Shown here piece by piece: positions 1 through 8,866 of a stretch of DNA of 64,000 nucleotides. Below the pieces are notes generated by a model. The model had not been told where the DNA came from. It saw only the letters and a list, made by a program, of their open reading frames with translations, and made no database searches. Each line of letters starts with the position of its first letter. The stretch's first letter is position 1. This DNA is from VRUE01 sp963819755 (lineage in GTDB: Bacteria > Actinomycetota > Thermoleophilia > Solirubrobacterales > 70-9): assembly GCA_963819755.1 (NCBI GenBank), contig CAWFXB010000001.1:62001-126000 (forward strand), read 5' to 3'. A program made the translations under genes and the position numbers.

Positions 1-48
1 TTTGGCGAGCCGATCGATCCCGAAGCCGGCTCCCACCGAGGCACCAAA

Positions 49-387
49 ATGAGCGCCGAGAGCAACTCCCGCTGTCCTGTCTGTCGCACCGCCGACGTCG
101 TCTGCGGCAAGTGGACCCTCCTCGTCATCCGTGACCTGGCCGAGGGCTGCAGCCGCTTCTGCGAGCTGGAGCGCTCGCTGGAGGGGATCAGCCCACGCAC
201 CCTCTCGCTGCGCCTGCGGGCGCTGGAAGAGGAGGGGATCGTCACGCGCAACACCTTCCCCGAGGTCCCGCCCCGGGTCGAGTACGCGCTGACCGAGAAG
301 GGCAAGGCGCTGGTGCCGCTGATCGAGGACATGCGTCGCTACGGAAGTCGCTGGCTGTTCGAAGAGCCGGCCGCGGTTCCCGCCTAG
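49..387 (+). CDS. HxlR-family winged-helix transcriptional regulator
   Basis: This 112-residue protein fits the short, single-domain HxlR family. It has the family's N-terminal cysteine region (CPVCRTADVV), the GKWTLLVIRDL helix and the recognition part ISPRTLSLRLRALEEEGIV, followed by a wing ending in YALTEKGKAL. HxlR proteins bind DNA as dimers and often respond to redox or electrophile stress through the N-terminal Cys; here two Cys lie close together at about residues 9 and 12, with a third near 19. The ATG follows a purine-rich GAGG about 10 nt upstream. Its target is unknown, and the gene upstream lies outside the window. Confidence 0.85.
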   Translation: MSAESNSRCPVCRTADVVCGKWTLLVIRDLAEGCSRFCELERSLEGISPRTLSLRLRALEEEGIVTRNTFPEVPPRVEYALTEKGKALVPLIEDMRRYGSRWLFEEPAAVPA

Positions 388-447
388 CGCTGCTGCAAGG
401 CGGCTTGCAGGCGGAGGAGGGGTAGGCGTGGGGGGGAAGGCTGGGAC

Positions 448-2043
448 GTGCGTGATCCCCTGCTCAACGAGGCGCTTCGGCGATTGGCTGCTGAGACTGC
501 GACTCGCTTTACGACGCTCGTGGCCAGCGGGGACCAGATTCCCTTCGACGTCGACGAGCAGGCTGGGCCCGATGAGGCCTTCTTCCATAGCTATGTGCCG
601 CTGACCGCGCGCTTCGTGCGCGAGCGTGAGGCTGAGCTGAGCTCGCTGCCCGCCTTCGAGCCGGCGCGTGAAGCAGTCGCGCTGGCAAGCGTCGCCGTTC
701 CGTACCTGGAGGAGCGCGGCGAGACCGTCTCCGCGGATCCCGGTGAGCGGGCGGCGCACATGCTCACCGTCTTCATGGCCTCCCTCTGGGACGGCTGCAC
801 CGAGTTCTCGCTCGACCGCGACCGGCTCGAGAGCGCCCTCGCGGTGCTCGACGCCGAGGCCGGCGACGTCGACGAGGCAGACATCGTCGTCGTGCCGCTG
901 GTCGGTCTGCGGATGCCGCTCGCACGGCTGCAACTGCCGCATGGCATGCAGCTCGTCCGCGCCGACAGCTTCGAGGCACCGATCGAGGCGATGCGCAGCG
1001 AGGGCATGGGCCGCGCCGCCTGGGAGCCGCAGTTCCTCGCGATCGCCGAGCAGGAGGAGGGGGTCGACAGCGCCGGTGCCGCGCTTCAGCAGCTCGCCGA
1101 CCTGATCAGCGTCATGCGTCTCTTCAAGGCGGGCGGGGTCGGCCTCGGCCCGCACGCCTTCGCGCCCACCGGCGAGGGCCGCTGGCGCCGCATCGCGACC
1201 GGCGCCCCCGCGCCCCGCGCCAACGACTACAAGCTCAATGAGGAGGAGGCGGCCCAGCTGGTCGAGCTCGCCGAGACACTCGAGGCAAGGCCCGACCCGG
1301 CCGGCCCGCTGGCCTGGGCGGTGCGCCGCTTCGAGCTGGGCTGCGAGCGACCTTCCCCGGCGGAAGGGCTGAGCGACCATCTTCTGGCACTGCGCGCCGT
1401 GCTCGACGGGCAGGGGCCGGTCGGCGCCTCGCTGCCGATGCGCGCCGCGGCGCTGATCGCCGACGGGTCGACCGATCGGCTCGGCGCCCGCGAGCGGGTC
1501 GAAGCTGTGCAGGAGCTGGAGAGTGCGCAAATGTCAGGTGTCTCGGCCGAGGACGCCGCCGAGCTTGCCACCTGGGCAGAGGAATGCGTGCGCCGGATCC
1601 TCCGCGAAGCCGCTCTTGGCGAGCTCGGCGCCGATCTCAACGAGGCGGCAGACGAGACCCTGATCGCCACCGGCCTCGACGCCGGAGACGTCGAGATCGC
1701 CGTGGTCGCACAAGAGATTCCAGAGCCCGAGCCTGCACCAGAAGAGCCCGAATTCCATCGTCCCGAGCCGACCACCGAGGAGGAGCACGACATGGACCAG
1801 GACACCCGCATCCTCGAGCCGGTTCCGGCCGAGCACGAGATCCGCATCACCGCGACCCACTGGCTCGACGAGGTAGAGGTCGAGGAGAGCACGCTCGACT
1901 TCCCGGCGATCGACGGAGACGTCTCGCACCGCGACCGGATCGACACCCCCCGCGTGCGCCACCTCTTCCCCGTTCCCGAGGACGCCGACTGGGAGGTCCG
2001 CGAGCTCAAGTACGACCACTACGAGGGTCGCAGCGCGAGCTAG
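448..2043 (+). CDS. Hypothetical acidic protein
   Basis: I do not recognise a family for this 531-residue protein. It is strongly acidic and mostly helical in composition, with no signal peptide or membrane segment. Residues about 420-450 form a Pro/Glu-rich low-complexity linker (EPEPAPEEPEF) before a C-terminal segment of about 90 residues ending in DHYEGRSAS. The GTG start follows a GGGAAGG ribosome-binding site. GC content and codon use match the neighbours, and the frame stays open for 1.6 kb, so the gene is real although its function is unknown. It stands alone between an HxlR regulator and a secreted protein. Confidence 0.7.
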   Translation: MRDPLLNEALRRLAAETATRFTTLVASGDQIPFDVDEQAGPDEAFFHSYVPLTARFVREREAELSSLPAFEPAREAVALASVAVPYLEERGETVSADPGERAAHMLTVFMASLWDGCTEFSLDRDRLESALAVLDAEAGDVDEADIVVVPLVGLRMPLARLQLPHGMQLVRADSFEAPIEAMRSEGMGRAAWEPQFLAIAEQEEGVDSAGAALQQLADLISVMRLFKAGGVGLGPHAFAPTGEGRWRRIATGAPAPRANDYKLNEEEAAQLVELAETLEARPDPAGPLAWAVRRFELGCERPSPAEGLSDHLLALRAVLDGQGPVGASLPMRAAALIADGSTDRLGARERVEAVQELESAQMSGVSAEDAAELATWAEECVRRILREAALGELGADLNEAADETLIATGLDAGDVEIAVVAQEIPEPEPAPEEPEFHRPEPTTEEEHDMDQDTRILEPVPAEHEIRITATHWLDEVEVEESTLDFPAIDGDVSHRDRIDTPRVRHLFPVPEDADWEVRELKYDHYEGRSAS

Positions 2044-2137
2044 CACTTAACTTAGATTCTCTTGAGTATTTTGACGCGCTGCTGTATCGGTTGACGAGTC
2101 TCCGCTTCGGGGACGAATCCAACCGAGAGGAAGAAAG

Positions 2138-2824
2138 ATGATGCGCAATCTCAGGCACCTGGGGCCGATGCTCGCTGCTGTTCTGGTGATGTCGTCAGTG
2201 GCTGCATCGGCAGCCATGGCAGAAACGGGCAAGCTCACATCGGACGGCCCGGTGAAATTGACAGGCACCACCACGTCCGGCGTGGCGAGAGCATTTGGCT
2301 TTTCAGTCGAATGCCATGAGCACGCGACGATCGGCAAAGTCAACGAAACACCACAGGGGTTCGTCACGCCACCGCTCGGCGCGTTCACAGTGCAGACGGA
2401 ATCCACCAATTGCACCGCGACGCTCGGGGCAACCAAAGCGCCGGCCACAGTCACAAACAACGGATGTGACGCAGTTACCCAGATCGGTGAAACAATCTCG
2501 GCGGGCAAATGGAGTGGCACGACCGAAATCGTCTGTCCAGAAGGCAAACAGATCGAAGTTCACGCCTACACCAACTCCTCGCATCTCTCGACGATCTGCA
2601 CAGTGAAAATCCCGGCTCAGTCCGGCCTCAAAGGCGGATTTGCCGAAAACGCCGCAGGCGGCAAGATCAACCTCAGCGGTGCGGGCGGCGGCATCAAAGC
2701 CACTAAGACCGGCATCCTCTGTGGGGGAACCGCCGAAACCAACAACGCCGAACTCGAAGGCACGGCTGTTGTCAGCGGAACGAACGAACAAGGGGCGGCC
2801 ACAGAAATCGCGCTGAGCGATTGA
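2138..2824 (+). CDS. Putative secreted protein with N-terminal signal peptide
   Basis: The 228-residue product starts with a typical Sec signal (positive MMRNLRH, hydrophobic core, likely cleavage after AAMA). The mature part is rich in Thr, Gly and Ala, with several Cys that could form disulfides, and looks like an extracellular beta-rich domain. I recognise no enzymatic motif. The ATG follows a good GAGAGGAAG ribosome-binding site. The 94-nt upstream region is more AT-rich than the surroundings and probably contains the promoter. The coding sequence is lower in GC than its neighbours and uses AAA and ACA codons more freely, as is common for secreted proteins or recently acquired genes. Confidence 0.65.
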   Translation: MMRNLRHLGPMLAAVLVMSSVAASAAMAETGKLTSDGPVKLTGTTTSGVARAFGFSVECHEHATIGKVNETPQGFVTPPLGAFTVQTESTNCTATLGATKAPATVTNNGCDAVTQIGETISAGKWSGTTEIVCPEGKQIEVHAYTNSSHLSTICTVKIPAQSGLKGGFAENAAGGKINLSGAGGGIKATKTGILCGGTAETNNAELEGTAVVSGTNEQGAATEIALSD

Positions 2825-2846
2825 TGTGATCTGACGGTAAACGTGA

Positions 2847-3998
2847 CTAAGCGCGGCCCGCCGCGATCTCTATCCGCTGCTCGCTCGAGGCGAAGAGGTA
2901 GCGGTTTATCTCGGCGAGGCCGCCGAGGTCGTGGACGTCCTCGTCCAAGTAAGGGACGCGGATCACGCCCTTGGCGCGCAGCTCCTTGGCCAGGTGCTCG
3001 ATGTTGCGGGCGTCACGCTCGGCCAGCGCTTGATAGTCGGCGAAGTTCTCGGCCACGCGCTGGGCCAGGTCCTCATCGCCCAGCTTCTCGCTGAGCGCTC
3101 CCTCGAGGTCTGCCCCGTCGCCGCGCAGGCGCTCGGCTGGGTAGTGGACCTTGTTGACGATGACGCCTCCGAAGGGCAGTTTCGCCTCGACCAGCTTGCG
3201 GTGGAAGTAGACGGCCTCGTCGATCGGCTCGCCCTGCGGCCCGCAAACGACGAGGAAGCAGGTGTGTGGATCGGCGAGCAGGCTGTTGACCCGCTTGGCG
3301 CGGGCCTGGAAGCCGTCGACCATGCCGCTGAAGGCGTTGAAGAACTCGGCCAGGTCGGCGAGCAGGTCGAAGCCGACGATCCGCTTGAAGACCGAGAGGG
3401 CGACCGAGGCACCGCGTCCGGCCACCCGCGCCGCCAGGCCGGTCGGCTTCATGAAGACGCGCAGCGAGCGCCCTTCGATGAACTGGGTGAGGCGTCGCGG
3501 CGCATCGAGGAAGTCGAGCGCGTTGCGGGTCGGCGGCGTGTCGAGGACGAGCAGGTCGAAGCGTCCTTCGGTGTGCAGCTCGAACAGCTTCTCCATCGCC
3601 ATGTACTCCTGCGAGCCGGCCAGTGCGTTGGAGATCTGCTGGTAGATGCGGTTGTTGAGGACGCGGTCGCGCGACTCCTCGTCGGGGGCCTGGCGGGCGA
3701 CGAGCTCGTCGAAGGTTGCCTTGGCGTCGAGCATCATCGCCCACAGCTCGCCCTTGATCTCGATCCCGTGCTGCTCGAACAGCTCGGGGCCGACCCGCGT
3801 CGCCTCGTTGCCCAGCTTACGCAGGCCGAGCGAGTCGGCGAGTCGCTTTGCCGGGTCGATCGTCAGCACGCAGACGCGCAGCCCGCGCGCCGCCATGCCG
3901 GCAGCGATCGCCGCCGAGGTCGTCGTCTTGCCGACTCCGCCCGAGCCGGCGCAGATGCAGATGTCCTTGCCTTCGAGGATCTCGTCGACGGCCGGCAT
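2847..3998 (-). CDS. ArsA/Get3-like ATPase (second gene of pair)
   Basis: This 383-residue cytoplasmic P-loop ATPase of the ArsA/Get3 (SIMIBI) class has the Walker A GSGGVGKTTTSAA at about residues 18-30 and a switch region LDTPPTRNALDF near residue 152. Its ATG overlaps the TGA of the upstream ArsA-like gene, so the two are translationally coupled. Tandem ArsA-like pairs are an actinobacterial feature (Rv3679-Rv3680 in Mycobacterium tuberculosis), where the two form a heteromeric ATPase linked to envelope stress. The name ArsA is only by homology: there is no arsB or arsD nearby and I see no Cys-rich arsenite site. It converges with the secreted protein gene. Confidence 0.85.
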   Translation of the reverse strand: MPAVDEILEGKDICICAGSGGVGKTTTSAAIAAGMAARGLRVCVLTIDPAKRLADSLGLRKLGNEATRVGPELFEQHGIEIKGELWAMMLDAKATFDELVARQAPDEESRDRVLNNRIYQQISNALAGSQEYMAMEKLFELHTEGRFDLLVLDTPPTRNALDFLDAPRRLTQFIEGRSLRVFMKPTGLAARVAGRGASVALSVFKRIVGFDLLADLAEFFNAFSGMVDGFQARAKRVNSLLADPHTCFLVVCGPQGEPIDEAVYFHRKLVEAKLPFGGVIVNKVHYPAERLRGDGADLEGALSEKLGDEDLAQRVAENFADYQALAERDARNIEHLAKELRAKGVIRVPYLDEDVHDLGGLAEINRYLFASSEQRIEIAAGRA

Positions 3999-4969
3999 CA
4001 GCCCAGTCTCTTCGCGAGCGTATGCGCCGCCTCGGCGCCCAGCTCGGGCTCGAAGAGGAAGGGAAGGGTCTTCACGGGCGCCTCGACCCGGCGCCGTAGA
4101 CGGGCCAGCTGGGCGCGTTGGGAACGGGCGCGACCGTGCTCGGAGACGGCGGCGCGGGCCGCGGCGCGCACGCTCCCGTTCTCGCCCTCGGCCAGCTCGG
4201 CGAGCCGCTCGGCCTCCTCTTTGGAGAAGCGCTCGGGGTAGAGCCCGTTGAGGTAGATGCGGTCGACGGCGACGCCCACCTCAGAGCGCAGCTCGCTCTC
4301 CAGCGCGGCCGTCTCGTTGACCGGCATCTCCTCCGGCAGGGCGACGATCGCCGTCCCGGTGTGCTCGTGGTCGGTGATCAGCCGGTCGAGCTGCTGCGCC
4401 TGGGAGTGGATCGGCCCGACCCGGGCGATCGCGGCGAAGGTGCGCGGCGTTTGCAGGAAGCCGATCCCGTGGCCGGTGGCGGGGGCGTCGACGATCACCA
4501 GGTCGTACTTGCGCCCGCTCTTGACCTTGCGATCGAGCTGGGCCAGCTCCCAGATCTTGCCGATCGTGACCAGCTCCTTGAGGCCCGGAGTGGCGGCGGC
4601 GAGGTAGGAGAAGATGCGACTGCGGAAGAGCATGTCGCGCATCGCCCGGACCTTGAGCTGGAGCAGGACGTACTCGCGCATCGACTCGTCCGGATCGATC
4701 GAGATCGACCAGAGGTTCTCCGCCATCTCGACCTCGTGGAAGCCGACCTCGGTGTGATCGAAGATCCGCGAGGCGTTCTCCTGCGCGGAGACCTCGCAGA
4801 CGATCGTGCGCTTGCCGGCTTCGGCGGCGCGGAGTCCCAGCGCGACCGCAACGGTGGTCTTGCCGACTCCTCCCTTGCCGGTCACGAAGACCAGTCGCTT
4901 GTCGAGTAGTTCGGGGATTGGGGTGATTCCTAGCAATTTCGAGGGGTGGCAGGAAAAACGGGCAGTCAT
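3998..4969 (-). CDS. ArsA/Get3-like ATPase (first gene of pair)
   Basis: This is the partner of the downstream ArsA-like gene, 323 residues from the ATG at 4969. It has the deviant Walker A TGKGGVGKTTVAVAL at about residues 29-43 and the switch motif VIVDAPATGHGIGF near residue 157. The open frame extends upstream of 4969, but that extension is antisense to parA and reads as out-of-frame sequence, so I reject it. Only 15 nt separate this start from the divergent parA start, too little for two conventional promoters with leaders; a start further inside either gene is possible. It is predicted to work with its partner as a heteromeric ATPase on client membrane or envelope proteins. Confidence 0.83.
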   Translation of the reverse strand: MTARFSCHPSKLLGITPIPELLDKRLVFVTGKGGVGKTTVAVALGLRAAEAGKRTIVCEVSAQENASRIFDHTEVGFHEVEMAENLWSISIDPDESMREYVLLQLKVRAMRDMLFRSRIFSYLAAATPGLKELVTIGKIWELAQLDRKVKSGRKYDLVIVDAPATGHGIGFLQTPRTFAAIARVGPIHSQAQQLDRLITDHEHTGTAIVALPEEMPVNETAALESELRSEVGVAVDRIYLNGLYPERFSKEEAERLAELAEGENGSVRAAARAAVSEHGRARSQRAQLARLRRRVEAPVKTLPFLFEPELGAEAAHTLAKRLG

Positions 4970-4984
4970 GCGAATACCCGCGCA

Positions 4985-6037
4985 ATGGGATTCCTTAGCC
5001 GCAAGAACAAGTCCACGCCCGTGCCGACCGAAGATCCTCATCCGATCATGGAGGAGTTGCAGGCTATGGAGGATGCGGTTCCGCAGGCCCCTCAGCCTCC
5101 GACGCCTCCCAGGGCAGAGGCGCCCGAGAGAGAGGCTCGGCCCGTTGCGGTGAAAACTGAGGAGCGGCAAGAGGCGCTCGTCGATCCTGAGCCCGAGCGC
5201 TTCATGCCCAGAGATCTGATCGCTCCCAGCCGTCATGAAGCCGTCGTGGAGGAGCCCGTCGCCGAGGTGCCCACCAAGCACGCCGACGTGATCGCCTTCG
5301 CCAACCAGAAGGGTGGGGTCGCCAAGACGACCACCACTTTGAACCTTGCCGTCGCCTTCGCCGAGTCCGGTCACCGGGTGCTCTGCATCGATCTGGACCC
5401 GCAGGGGAACCTGACGATGAGCCAGGGGATCGATCCGGACAAGGTCGAAAAGAGCCTCTACGACGTGCTCGTCAACGACATGCCGATCAGCGAGATCATC
5501 CAGCACCGCGAGATCGACATCGCCGTCGCCTCGATCGACCTGGCCGGTGCGGAGATCGCGATGAGCACCAAGATCGGCCGCGAGCGCTCGCTGGAGAAGG
5601 CGCTGAAAGAGGTCATCGGCGACTACGACTTCGTCTGCATCGACACGCCGCCCAGCCTCGGGCTGCTGACGATCAACGCGCTGACCGCCGCCAACAAGGT
5701 GATCGTCCCCGTTCAGTGCGAGTATTTGTCGATGCGCGGACTGGTCCAGCTCCAGAACACGCTGAAGATGATCCAGGAGAACCTCAACCCCGAGGTGCGG
5801 ATCGAGGGCATCCTGCCGACGATGCTCGACTCGCGCACGGTCCACGCCAAGGAGGCGGTGGAGATCCTCGAAGAGAACTTCGGCGACCTCGTCTTCCGCT
5901 CACGCATCCGCAAGGCGATCAAATTCGCCGAGGCCCCGGTCAAAGGCGCCAGCGTGCTCAAGTACGATCCGCAGAGCAACGCCGCGGGTTACTATCGAGA
6001 CTTGGCTGAGGAGGTTTTGGCACATGAGTCGGCGTAA
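4985..6037 (+). CDS. parA: ParA/Soj-type ATPase with disordered N-terminal extension
   Basis: The protein has 350 residues. Residues 1 to about 95 are a Pro/Glu-rich, probably disordered extension. The ParA domain follows, with the deviant Walker A NQKGGVAKTTTTLNLA near residue 104, switch I DLDPQGNLT, Walker B CIDTPPSLGLLT and the QCEYLSMRGL segment. ParA ATPases position chromosomes or other cargo on the nucleoid. No parB and no parS-like 16-mer are seen nearby. Instead the 3' end overlaps ftsZ by 14 nt, which suggests a link to positioning the division machinery. A GTG 39 nt upstream would enter the divergent gene, so the ATG is preferred. A chromosomal parAB may exist elsewhere in the genome. 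Confidence 0.88.
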   Translation: MGFLSRKNKSTPVPTEDPHPIMEELQAMEDAVPQAPQPPTPPRAEAPEREARPVAVKTEERQEALVDPEPERFMPRDLIAPSRHEAVVEEPVAEVPTKHADVIAFANQKGGVAKTTTTLNLAVAFAESGHRVLCIDLDPQGNLTMSQGIDPDKVEKSLYDVLVNDMPISEIIQHREIDIAVASIDLAGAEIAMSTKIGRERSLEKALKEVIGDYDFVCIDTPPSLGLLTINALTAANKVIVPVQCEYLSMRGLVQLQNTLKMIQENLNPEVRIEGILPTMLDSRTVHAKEAVEILEENFGDLVFRSRIRKAIKFAEAPVKGASVLKYDPQSNAAGYYRDLAEEVLAHESA

Positions 6038-7349
6038 GCGGGCGAGTATGCGTGAGGGTCCCCTCTCGGATCTCTTCCGCTCCACCTCCGACGATGCCCC
6101 GGTCGATCCGCCTGAGGCGTCTGAGGCTTCCACTGAGCCCGAGCCCAAGTCTCCCACCGAGCCGGAGACTCCTCCCGAGCGACTGAAACGGGTCTTTTCC
6201 GAGGAGCCTGCTCCCCGGGTTGAACCGCCGGCCGAAACCCCTCGCTACGGGCGCGAGGAACCTGAGTACGAGCCGCCCGGCAGCGGCGAGCCGCATCAGC
6301 CTGTCATCCGGGTTGTGGGGGTAGGGGGTGCTGGGGTGAACGCGGTCAACCGGATGGTCGACGCGAACGTGCCCGGAGTCGAGTTCATGGCCGTCAACAC
6401 CGATCTGCAGTCCCTGCAGCTCTGCGTCGCCGACGTCACCGTCCACATCGGCGACGAGCAGACGCGCGGCCTGGGCGCCGGCGCCGACCCGCGGGTCGGC
6501 CACCGCTCCGCCTTCGAGGAGCAGGACAAGATCAAGCGCCTGCTCAAGGGATCCGACATGGTCTTCGTCGCCGCCGGCGCCGGTGGCGGCACCGGCAGTG
6601 GCGCCGCCCCGGTCATCGCCCGTCTCGCCCGTGAGGTCGGCGCGCTGACCGTCGGCATCGTCACCAAGCCGTTCAGCTTCGAGGGCTCGCGGCGCGGCGA
6701 TCAGGCCGGCAAGGGGATCGAGGAGCTGGCGGCGGAGGTCGACACCCTGATCGTCGTCCCCAACGATCGCCTGCTCGAGGTGCTCGACCAGCACACCTCG
6801 ATGGTCGAGGCCTTCCAGGTTGCCGACGACGTGCTGCGCCAGGGGGTGCAGGGGATCTCCGACCTGGTCACCCTGCCGGCGCTGATCAACCTCGACTTCG
6901 CCGACGTGCGGACGATCATGTCCGACGCCGGCCGGGCGCTGCTCGGGATCGGCATGGGCAGCGGCGAGGGCCGCGGCCTGCTCGCCGCCGAGAAAGCGAT
7001 CTCCTCGCCTTTGCTGGAGACCTCGATGGAGGGTGCGCGGGCGATCCTGCTCTCGATCACCGGCGGTCCCGACCTCTCGCTGGTCGAAGTCAGCGAGGCG
7101 GCGAAGCTGGTCGGCGAGGCCGCTCATCCCGACGCCAACATCATCTTCGGCGCCAACATCGACGAGGAGCTGGGCGACCAGATCTGGATCACCGTCGTCG
7201 CCACCCGATTCGACGGGCAGGCCACGCCGCGCCGCGCCGCCGAGCCGATGATCCGTCGCACCAAAGACGCGGGCCGTGGCCGTGCGCCGCGCAACGAGAA
7301 GGCCGGCGAGCTGAGCAGCCTCGACGTCCCCGAGTTCCTCCCCGGCTAG
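6024..7349 (+). CDS. ftsZ: Cell division GTPase FtsZ with long N-terminal extension
   Basis: FtsZ polymerises with GTP into the cytokinetic ring. This 441-residue copy has the core from about residue 92 (IRVVGVGGAGVNAVNRM), the tubulin signature GAGGGTGSGAAPV near 182, the catalytic T7 loop NLDFADVRTIM near 288 and a C-terminal peptide (LDVPEFLPG) comparable to the FtsA/SepF-binding tail. The unusual part is an acidic, Pro-rich extension of about 90 residues before the core, which most FtsZ proteins lack. It lies in a parA-ftsZ pair, not next to ftsQ/murC or sepF, so it may be a second FtsZ or a relocated one. The start overlaps the parA 3' end, so the two are coupled. Confidence 0.9.
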   Translation: MSRRKRASMREGPLSDLFRSTSDDAPVDPPEASEASTEPEPKSPTEPETPPERLKRVFSEEPAPRVEPPAETPRYGREEPEYEPPGSGEPHQPVIRVVGVGGAGVNAVNRMVDANVPGVEFMAVNTDLQSLQLCVADVTVHIGDEQTRGLGAGADPRVGHRSAFEEQDKIKRLLKGSDMVFVAAGAGGGTGSGAAPVIARLAREVGALTVGIVTKPFSFEGSRRGDQAGKGIEELAAEVDTLIVVPNDRLLEVLDQHTSMVEAFQVADDVLRQGVQGISDLVTLPALINLDFADVRTIMSDAGRALLGIGMGSGEGRGLLAAEKAISSPLLETSMEGARAILLSITGGPDLSLVEVSEAAKLVGEAAHPDANIIFGANIDEELGDQIWITVVATRFDGQATPRRAAEPMIRRTKDAGRGRAPRNEKAGELSSLDVPEFLPG

Positions 7350-7359
7350 TCCATACGCC

Positions 7360-8866
7360 ATGACCGGCGTCGTCGCGGCGGGGCACCCCCTTACCGCCGA
7401 GGCGGGAGCCGATGTCCTGCGCGCCGGCGGCAACGCGGTCGACGCCGCAGTCGCAGCCGTCCTCGCATCCTTCGCCGTCGAGAGCCCCCTGACCGGCCTC
7501 GGCGCCGGCGGCTTCATGATGATCAGCCGCGGTGGGGAGACGACCCTGATCGACTTCTTCGTCGCGGCGCCCGGCAAGGACGGGACCGAGCGTGGGGTGG
7601 AGCTTGCCGCCGTTCCGGTCCATTTCGACGAGGAGACCGTGCAGACGTTCTACGTCGGGCCGGCGTCCTGCGGCGTGCCGGGGACCGCGGCCGGCCTGGA
7701 GCTGGCGCTGCGGCGTTTCGGCACGGCACCGCTTGCCGATCTGACGCGGGCCGGGGTGAAGCTCGCCCGCGAGGGTGCTCCTGTCAATGCCGAGCAGGCC
7801 TACATCCTCGAGATCCTCTGGCCGATCCATCAGCGGCTTGCAGAGACCAGACAGCTCTACGCACCCGAGGGGCGGCCGCTCGACGAAGGGGACGTCTTCC
7901 GCTTCCCGGAGCTGGCCGAGGCCCTGGAACGCTTCGCTGCCGAGGGCGCCGAGCCCTTCTACAGCGGTGAGGTCGCCGCTGCGCTGAGCGGCCATGTATC
8001 CGCGCACGGCGGCACGCTGGGTGCCACCGACCTGGCCGAGTACGAGGCAATCGAGCGCCTGCCGATCCACGCCCCGTTCCGTGGCGCCGAAGTCCTCACC
8101 AACCCGCCGCCCTCCTCGGGTGGAATCCTGATCGCCTACTCGCTTGGTCTGCTCGAGCGGCTGGGGGAGACGAGCGGCCCTGAGCAGCTGGTCGCGGCGA
8201 TGGACGCCGCCAACGGCGCCCGCGGCGAGGAGTTCGCCGAAGGGCTGTACGGCGAGGGCCTGGAGCGGGCGCTGCTCGACCCCGGGCGCCTCGATCTGAA
8301 GGCAGGCGATCTGCTCGGCTCGACCACCCACATCGCGGTGCTCGACGGCGAGGGAATGTGCGCCAGCGTCACTTGCTCCAACGGCTCGGGCTCCGGCGTC
8401 CTCGTCCCAGGCACCGGGGTGATCCTCAACAACATGCTCGGCGAGGAGGACCTCAACCCGCTCGGCTTCCACGCGATCGCCCCGGGTCGCCGCGTTCCGT
8501 CGATGATGGCGCCGACGGTGGTGCGCCGCGACGGCGAGATCGAGCTCGGCCTGGGCAGCGCCGGCGTCCAACCGGATCCGCTCGGCGATCCTGCAGACGG
8601 TTGTGCGCGCAGTCGAGCAGGGGATGGGCGCCGGCGACGCCGTGCGGGCGCCTCGCCTGCACTTCGAGCAGGGTGTCGTCCAGGCAGAGCCCGGGATCGA
8701 CGAAGCTGCACTGGCGCGGATCGAGGCCCGTGGCATTCCGGTTCTGAGGCGACCGCGAATCAACCTCTTCTTCGGCGGTGTGCAGGCGGTCGCCCGCGAT
8801 CGGACGACGGGCGCCCTGAGTGGCGGCGGCGATCCGCGGCGCGGCGGTAGCGTGGCGGTCGCATGA
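7360..8866 (+). CDS. ggt: Gamma-glutamyltransferase, interrupted by one frameshift
   Basis: GGT cleaves gamma-glutamyl bonds such as in glutathione and transfers the glutamyl group. The proenzyme autocleaves before a Thr; here the GSTTHIAV segment holds the catalytic Thr. Other family parts are seen: AGGNAVDAAVAA, GLGAGGFM, NPPPSSGG and PSMMAPTVV. After LGLGSAG the frame breaks at about 8561-8566. The expected continuation (SNRIRSAILQTVVRAVEQG) is read one base later and ends at 8866 in an ATGA overlap with the cyclase. One extra base explains it: a consensus error or a very recent pseudogene. No signal peptide is visible, and at about 502 residues it is shorter than secreted GGTs. Confidence 0.82.

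Noticed and set aside
2847..4969. Arsenite resistance operon
   Set aside because: The ArsA-like proteins lack a visible Cys site and no arsB, arsC, arsD or arsR is near; the tandem pair matches actinobacterial Get3-like ATPases instead.
4970..5845. N-terminal extension of the first ArsA-like gene
   Set aside because: It is antisense to parA and reads as low-complexity sequence; the ATG at 4969 gives the normal start before the P-loop.
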